A DNA stretch of 64,000 nt, from positions 62,001 to 126,000 of the forward strand of contig JANQNT010000002.1 in NCBI GenBank assembly GCA_028279445.1, read 5' to 3'. Made by a program: the position numbers and the translations under genes. Shown piece after piece: positions 59,521 to 64,000 of this stretch. Position 1 is the first letter of the stretch. Each line of letters begins with the position of its first letter. Source of the DNA: Tepidamorphaceae bacterium. Its GTDB lineage: Bacteria; Pseudomonadota; Alphaproteobacteria; Rhizobiales; Tepidamorphaceae. Below the pieces are notes generated by a model. The model had not been told where the DNA came from, ran no database searches, and worked only from the letters and a program-made list of their open reading frames with translations.

Positions 59521-61939
59521 TGATCCGTGCGCGTCCCTTCTGCTCAATACGGAAAGACACGGCCTCAGTCTTTTCACTCACGCGAAACCGTCGCGAGAAC
59601 GAACGAACTGCCTGCTCGCTTGTGAGTTCAAGAGTCGCGATCATTGTGGTCGCTGGTCGAGTACCGTCCTTCGACGCCTCATCAGTCATGTGCTCATCCA
59701 CGTAGATCAGGGTCAGCCCGCTGCCAGAAAGCTGCAGGTCAAGCGCGATTTCGCTCGATGGCTCCACCGCGATTGCATCGCTGACGGAGCCCGGCCCACC
59801 GACCTGCAAACTAGTCGTGATGTTGCGTTCAAACAATCCGAATGGGAGTTCAACGGAGTTCTCGTTGCCCATCAAGTCCGTTTGCTGCCCGATGGAAGCC
59901 GCGCCAATGCGTCGGCGCCCTCCGAGAAAAAAGACCTGCTCGCGCGTCCACGGTCGTGCACTTGGCGAAATGTCGATCGGCTCGCCTTCCGATTTGTCGT
60001 CAGGGTGTAGCGCGTAGACTTGCCCTCGGTCCGTTGAAATCAGCAGGTCTGACAGGGCCGGCGACCGCAGGATTTCGTGCAGCGTGCTGTTGTAGAGCGG
60101 CGGTATTCCGTAGTCGGGCACATGGACGTGGGTTATCCCAAGCTGCCGCAACATGGCTACTGCTTCGCTGGGGTTCTCCTCACGGTAGAAGGGGATGAGC
60201 CGCTCGTCGAGATAACTGATCATGCGGCGGTCGGCGTAATACATGTCCGCAGGCTTGATCGATAGCAACAACGCATCATCCGGTGTGTTGGTACGCATGT
60301 AATCTGTGAGCACATATTCGCCGACTCTGCTGAGCGTTTCGGCAAAGTTCGGATGCACAGCTTCAGCAAAGGTCTGGCCGGTCCGCGCGACGGCATAGCC
60401 GGTGAAGACCATCGCCTGCAGAAGCGCACCCGCGACAAAGGCCAGCACGCCCAGTGCCTGAACGACATGGCCAAACCTGAAGTTCGATATGAATCCGAGA
60501 ACGGCAACGAAGCCGTACCCGGCGCCAAACGCGACAATGGACTGCATAACCAGCACATAGCGCTCGTTCTTGACCATGATGTCCATGCCCAGCGCTACCG
60601 AGACAACCGCTCCGAAGGTGTAAACAAGGAACAGACCGAGCCCCATGTGAAGGACCATTGTGGAGGGTGAATGCGTTGCCGTGCCCCGCCAGACGGATTG
60701 CCAGAGCGGTCCACGCATTGCCGCTACCAGGACAATCGCGAAACCGACCGCCATCGCCCAGTAGGTGATTCCGAAGGCCTCGGGCGCAAACCAGCCTTTC
60801 AGCAAGCCATATTGGATCATGGAGGCGGTCGTCCCCAAACCGCGGTTGATAAGGAAATAATCGTCCCAGTGGAGTTCCGGCAGAGCAAAAACGGCAGGAT
60901 TGTCGCTCACGGGTGTTCCGAAAAGGACGATATTCCGACCATAGTGCCAGACCCCCACCACCAGGGTCACCGCAACGGCCGTCGCAGCTTCCGGTAGCAG
61001 CGTTCGCAGGCCTTGCAGACCTCTGTAGAGGGCGAGTCCTGTGAGCATCAGCGGTAGAAAGAGGATGGCTACCGAGTGCGTCCACAGACCAATGCCTGCC
61101 ACCGCGCCAACGATGCCTCCGCGGAGTACCGGGCGCGCCTCGACTCCCACGATCGCAGCCAGCAATAGCGCAAACGCCGATACGAACATTGCATCCAACA
61201 GCGCCGAACCTGCGCCGAGGAACAGTAGCGGTGTCGACAGGAAGAAGATGGCTGCTGAAAGCCCGGTCATCCTGTTGACCAGCGCGCCCAGTGCATAAAC
61301 GACGCCAGAAGCCGTGATGAAAAACCAAGGAGAGACGAGCCTCATAGCCCCTGGCACGTCAACGTTCCCCTGAACGATTGAAGCCAGATAGATCGAAGCC
61401 ACGTAAAGCGGGGGGTGTGTCCATGGGCCAAAAAAGCCCGATGAGTTGGTTTCCGGATCGAGTACCGGATAGGACCATAGCGAACGGGTCTCGAACAGGA
61501 TGCGGCCAACGGTGGCGTATTCGAGTGAATCGTTCTGCGTTAGCGGTGTAAAGGTTGCGATGAATAGAACGGCGAGCCCGCACAAGATCCAGGCCAACAC
61601 CAGAATAAGCTCGACCTTTTTGGTTGGCTCGCTCTTCGACACCCGCCATTCCTTGGCGCCGCGGCCGAGAACCAACGCGGTGGCGAGAATCGTGACCAAT
61701 GCAAAAAACACCGCGAGCAAGTGTACGGAATGCGACGCACCAGACAGGACCGCGAGGGCCAGGGCCGCCACCATGCCGAACAGGAACGGCCCAAGCGCCA
61801 CACCCACGGCAATCGGAAGACGCGCCTCAACAGCCGGTCGCGACCAGAGAAGGCAACGCGATATAGCCAGCCCGCTCGCCGTGCACAGAGCCACAGCGCA
61901 CAGCAGAACTGCAAGCCCGACCGCTCCCACTTCGATCAT
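59486..61939 (-). CDS. GT-C-like membrane glycosyltransferase
   Basis: An 817-residue protein with about 12 membrane helices in the first 520 residues, followed by a soluble 290-residue domain. The first extracytoplasmic loop LTQNDSLEYATVGRILFETRSLWSYP and GPWTHPPLYVASIYLAS fit the acidic catalytic loop of GT-C enzymes (GT39/GT83 type) using polyprenyl-phosphate sugars. The C-terminal part is beta-rich and may bind glycan. Exact acceptor is unknown. It follows the amidotransferase gene by 36 bases on the same strand, and may use the product of the GT2 enzyme encoded nearby. Confidence 0.68.
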   Translation of the reverse strand: MIEVGAVGLAVLLCAVALCTASGLAISRCLLWSRPAVEARLPIAVGVALGPFLFGMVAALALAVLSGASHSVHLLAVFFALVTILATALVLGRGAKEWRVSKSEPTKKVELILVLAWILCGLAVLFIATFTPLTQNDSLEYATVGRILFETRSLWSYPVLDPETNSSGFFGPWTHPPLYVASIYLASIVQGNVDVPGAMRLVSPWFFITASGVVYALGALVNRMTGLSAAIFFLSTPLLFLGAGSALLDAMFVSAFALLLAAIVGVEARPVLRGGIVGAVAGIGLWTHSVAILFLPLMLTGLALYRGLQGLRTLLPEAATAVAVTLVVGVWHYGRNIVLFGTPVSDNPAVFALPELHWDDYFLINRGLGTTASMIQYGLLKGWFAPEAFGITYWAMAVGFAIVLVAAMRGPLWQSVWRGTATHSPSTMVLHMGLGLFLVYTFGAVVSVALGMDIMVKNERYVLVMQSIVAFGAGYGFVAVLGFISNFRFGHVVQALGVLAFVAGALLQAMVFTGYAVARTGQTFAEAVHPNFAETLSRVGEYVLTDYMRTNTPDDALLLSIKPADMYYADRRMISYLDERLIPFYREENPSEAVAMLRQLGITHVHVPDYGIPPLYNSTLHEILRSPALSDLLISTDRGQVYALHPDDKSEGEPIDISPSARPWTREQVFFLGGRRRIGAASIGQQTDLMGNENSVELPFGLFERNITTSLQVGGPGSVSDAIAVEPSSEIALDLQLSGSGLTLIYVDEHMTDEASKDGTRPATTMIATLELTSEQAVRSFSRRFRVSEKTEAVSFRIEQKGRARIIIRSAMMAPLR

Positions 61940-61975
61940 CGACGTACCGGTCTGATCAGCGAAAAACGACGTGCA

Positions 61976-63967
61976 TCAGGCATTGGCTCCATCGGGCAGG
62001 CCAGGCGCGTACAGTTTGGGAATACGGTCAATCGTACGTATGGCTTCATCGAAATCGATGTTGATGAGCTGCGTGTACTCGCGGATCGATTTCCAGCGCG
62101 GCGCGTTGTCCCGCTCGACCAGCTCCATCGCGCGTGCCCGGTCCAACTGGCCCTCACGAATCTGGTTTGACCTGAACGTGTCATGCTCGGAGAAGCCAGC
62201 AACGGTGGTATAGATGTAATTGTAGAAGCCTGCGGTGCCATCGCCGATCCGCCAGGTGCACTCGGTATCGTCGGCCAGTTCCCAATCGTAACCATTGATG
62301 AGTGCATCGTCGATTTCGTCCTCGTTCCATTCGAGATAGTCGAACAGATACAGATGATCCTGGTTGATGCCGTAGTAGGAAACGAACGCCCACGCCGTGT
62401 CGGGCAGTGAGCGATTGAGGTAGCGTGGATTGCCGAGATAGCGCCGCCCGTACTCCCACAACATGCGTGCCTTGCGCCCCATCCCGAACGTCGAAGGCTG
62501 GTTGAAGCCTTCGACCTGGGGCGGGATGTCCAGGAAACCGAGCTTGAAATCGGTCTTCTCGAAACGGTTCGTGCAGAAGACCATCAACGGAATGCCGGTC
62601 TGCTTGATCATCGCGTTCGCATACCAGAAGAACTGCTTGTCGCCGGCCATGAACAGCGGAATGATCCCGAGGTCGGGCTTCTTCAACCATGCCTGAACGT
62701 TGCGTCGGATGTTGGCGCGCTTGGCGCGGATGTCGGCGGAAATCCAGATGTGCTCGATGCCGAGCTTGCCGCACATGCGGGCCTGATTCCGCCGCGCCAG
62801 ATCGGTGACCATTCCCCAGTCATAGCTGAAGGTGATCGGCGTCATGCCGTACCTTTCGCGCAAGAGGTGCAAGCCGTACGAGCTGTCGCGGCCACCTGAG
62901 AAGGCAACCACGCAATCGGGCGAACGGCCGTCGCCCCGGTATTTGGCGAGATGGGCCTCGAGATCGCTTTCGGGACGTTTGGCCCACGGCTCGTAGGTAT
63001 GGCAGTAGTTGCAGACCCCCTCGGCGTCGAATGCGATGTACGGCATCGTTTCAGGCAGCAGGCACTTGGAGCAACGCTGCATGCCGGTGCGTGCTTCGCG
63101 AAGGCGATGTGCCTTTTCTTCGATCTTGCGTTGGCTCGCGAGCATGGGGCTGACGCCAGGCGCCGCCAGGGTGTCGTCTTCTCCGGCCTTGAGTTCAAAC
63201 GTCTCGACTGCCGCTGAACTGAGATTCACCGCCATGCCTTCACCGGCATGCAGTTGCATGATTTCGGCGCCCTCGAAGCCGGGAATGCACTTGTCGCCTT
63301 CGGTCAGCTTCTGGCAGATCCAGCGCTCGGAGGCGAAGAAGAAAGCGCCACCGTCGCGCGACGAGCAATAGTGTACCGAGCCGGTATTGGTCGCGATCAG
63401 TAACTCGTCAGAACCGCGCTGAAACAGGGCTACCGATGTCTCACCGTAGACCTCGCCGAACACACCCGCGAGGGCCTGCCTGGCCGATTGCCCCTTCCCC
63501 ATGCGCTTGTGCATAAGCGCCGCGATCACTTCGGTATCGACTTCCGCGCGTGGCTCAACGTCCGGGTTGGCGGCCCACAGCTCGGTCCAGTTGGTCACAA
63601 TGCCGTTGTGAACGATGACGATGTCGTCGCGCCAGACCGGCTGGTTGTTGGTATCGATGCCCTGCAGACCGTTCGTGACCAGTCGTGCGTGGCCCACCGC
63701 AGCCAGTTTGTCCTGTTCTTCGCTGCCCGAGAAGAAGCCATCGCTCGCCCTGGCCACGGCGCGACGGTAGTCCTCGGTTCCCAGCATGGCGCCAGCGGAG
63801 ACGGAGTCCTTGTGGACGACGATTTCCTCGGGGTTGGCGAGAGCGATGCCGGCGGCCTCGCGGCCGCGACTCTCGGACAGGGCAAACAGGTTGCGAACCG
63901 CGCGCGACCATGCTGTCCGGTCAAGCTGCGATGGCGCGGTGACCACCAGGCCGAAGATGCCACACAT
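61976..63967 (-). CDS. Class II glutaminase fused to WbpG-type N-acetyl sugar amidotransferase
   Basis: A 663-residue fusion. Residues 1-250 form an N-terminal-nucleophile glutamine amidotransferase: Cys2 in MCGIFGLV, then GHARLVTNG and HNGIVTNW. Residues 295-663 match WbpG/PseA/LegG-type enzymes: two CxxC pairs (Cys299/302 and 319/322) for a metal, and the PP-loop AFSGGRDSSYG (355-365). These enzymes convert an acetamido group of a nucleotide sugar to acetamidino. They usually receive ammonia from separate HisH/HisF-like subunits; here the glutaminase is on the same chain, as in asparagine synthetase B. No sister HisH/HisF genes are seen. Upstream sequence is cut by the window end 33 bases later. 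Confidence 0.85.
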   Translation of the reverse strand: MCGIFGLVVTAPSQLDRTAWSRAVRNLFALSESRGREAAGIALANPEEIVVHKDSVSAGAMLGTEDYRRAVARASDGFFSGSEEQDKLAAVGHARLVTNGLQGIDTNNQPVWRDDIVIVHNGIVTNWTELWAANPDVEPRAEVDTEVIAALMHKRMGKGQSARQALAGVFGEVYGETSVALFQRGSDELLIATNTGSVHYCSSRDGGAFFFASERWICQKLTEGDKCIPGFEGAEIMQLHAGEGMAVNLSSAAVETFELKAGEDDTLAAPGVSPMLASQRKIEEKAHRLREARTGMQRCSKCLLPETMPYIAFDAEGVCNYCHTYEPWAKRPESDLEAHLAKYRGDGRSPDCVVAFSGGRDSSYGLHLLRERYGMTPITFSYDWGMVTDLARRNQARMCGKLGIEHIWISADIRAKRANIRRNVQAWLKKPDLGIIPLFMAGDKQFFWYANAMIKQTGIPLMVFCTNRFEKTDFKLGFLDIPPQVEGFNQPSTFGMGRKARMLWEYGRRYLGNPRYLNRSLPDTAWAFVSYYGINQDHLYLFDYLEWNEDEIDDALINGYDWELADDTECTWRIGDGTAGFYNYIYTTVAGFSEHDTFRSNQIREGQLDRARAMELVERDNAPRWKSIREYTQLINIDFDEAIRTIDRIPKLYAPGLPDGANA

Positions 63968-64000
63968 GGCGAATGCTGACTCCGTTTCGGGTGGAACAGG

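Noticed and set aside
1..64000. CRISPR arrays, rRNA, tRNA, transposases or integrases
   Set aside because: I looked for regularly spaced repeats, T-loop-like sequences and recombinase motifs and found none outside coding context; a tRNA scan would be decisive.

Overview
The window is GC-rich, densely coded DNA from an alphaproteobacterium. The gene set fits a marine or halotolerant member of the Hyphomicrobiales and neighbouring orders: monofunctional transglycosylase MtgA, an extensin-family protein, a 3-hydroxybutyrate dehydrogenase/patatin pair, an ectoine hydrolase, imelysin iron-uptake genes, tripartite tricarboxylate transporters, and an alpha-2-macroglobulin/PBP1C pair. The lineage is an inference from gene content. 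I saw no rRNA, tRNA, CRISPR array, transposase or phage gene.

Layout. 1-7.5 kb: the 3' part of a chemoreceptor, a DUF924 protein, a very-long-chain acyl-CoA synthetase, a TusA-like protein, a D-Ala-D-Ala carboxypeptidase and a degenerate histidine-kinase-like membrane protein. 7.5-13.6 kb: a long perfect inverted repeat, then a Cys-rich orphan and a probable iron operon (imelysin, di-heme DUF1111 oxidoreductase, second imelysin, DUF1513). 13.6-22.1 kb: envelope and isoprenoid genes (PlsC, MtgA, polyprenyl synthase, GmhB-like phosphatase, UDP-glucuronate epimerase, IspG), then 3-hydroxybutyrate dehydrogenase, patatin and an extensin-family protein. 22.2-29.6 kb: alpha-2-macroglobulin and PBP1C, translationally coupled. 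29.7-37 kb: MBL hydrolase, ectoine hydrolase, two exported serine proteases facing each other, an LPS-type glycosyltransferase, a redoxin, PhnN and a thiopurine methyltransferase-like enzyme.

37-52 kb is the most striking part: a tri/dicarboxylate catabolic island. It holds a TcuA-like FAD dehydrogenase, a GntR/FCD regulator, an AbrB-family membrane protein, a D-2-hydroxyacid dehydrogenase with a 77-residue partner, a PrpF-like isomerase, a complete TctC/TctAB transporter with a TctDE two-component system, and a two-gene ATP-citrate-lyase-like enzyme whose large subunit is about 300 residues longer than usual. Two near-identical operators tie parts of it to the GntR regulator. I propose uptake, dehydrogenation, isomerisation and CoA-dependent cleavage of a citrate-like acid.

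52-64 kb is a surface-polysaccharide locus: a bacillosamine-type trio (aminotransferase, acetyltransferase, phosphoglycosyl transferase), a Wzx-like flippase, a membrane GT2, a Wzy-like polymerase with an AT-rich core, a GT-C-like protein, and a fusion of a class II glutaminase to a WbpG-type N-acetyl sugar amidotransferase. Several convergent gene pairs overlap at their 3' ends, and the few intergenic gaps contain notable palindromes.
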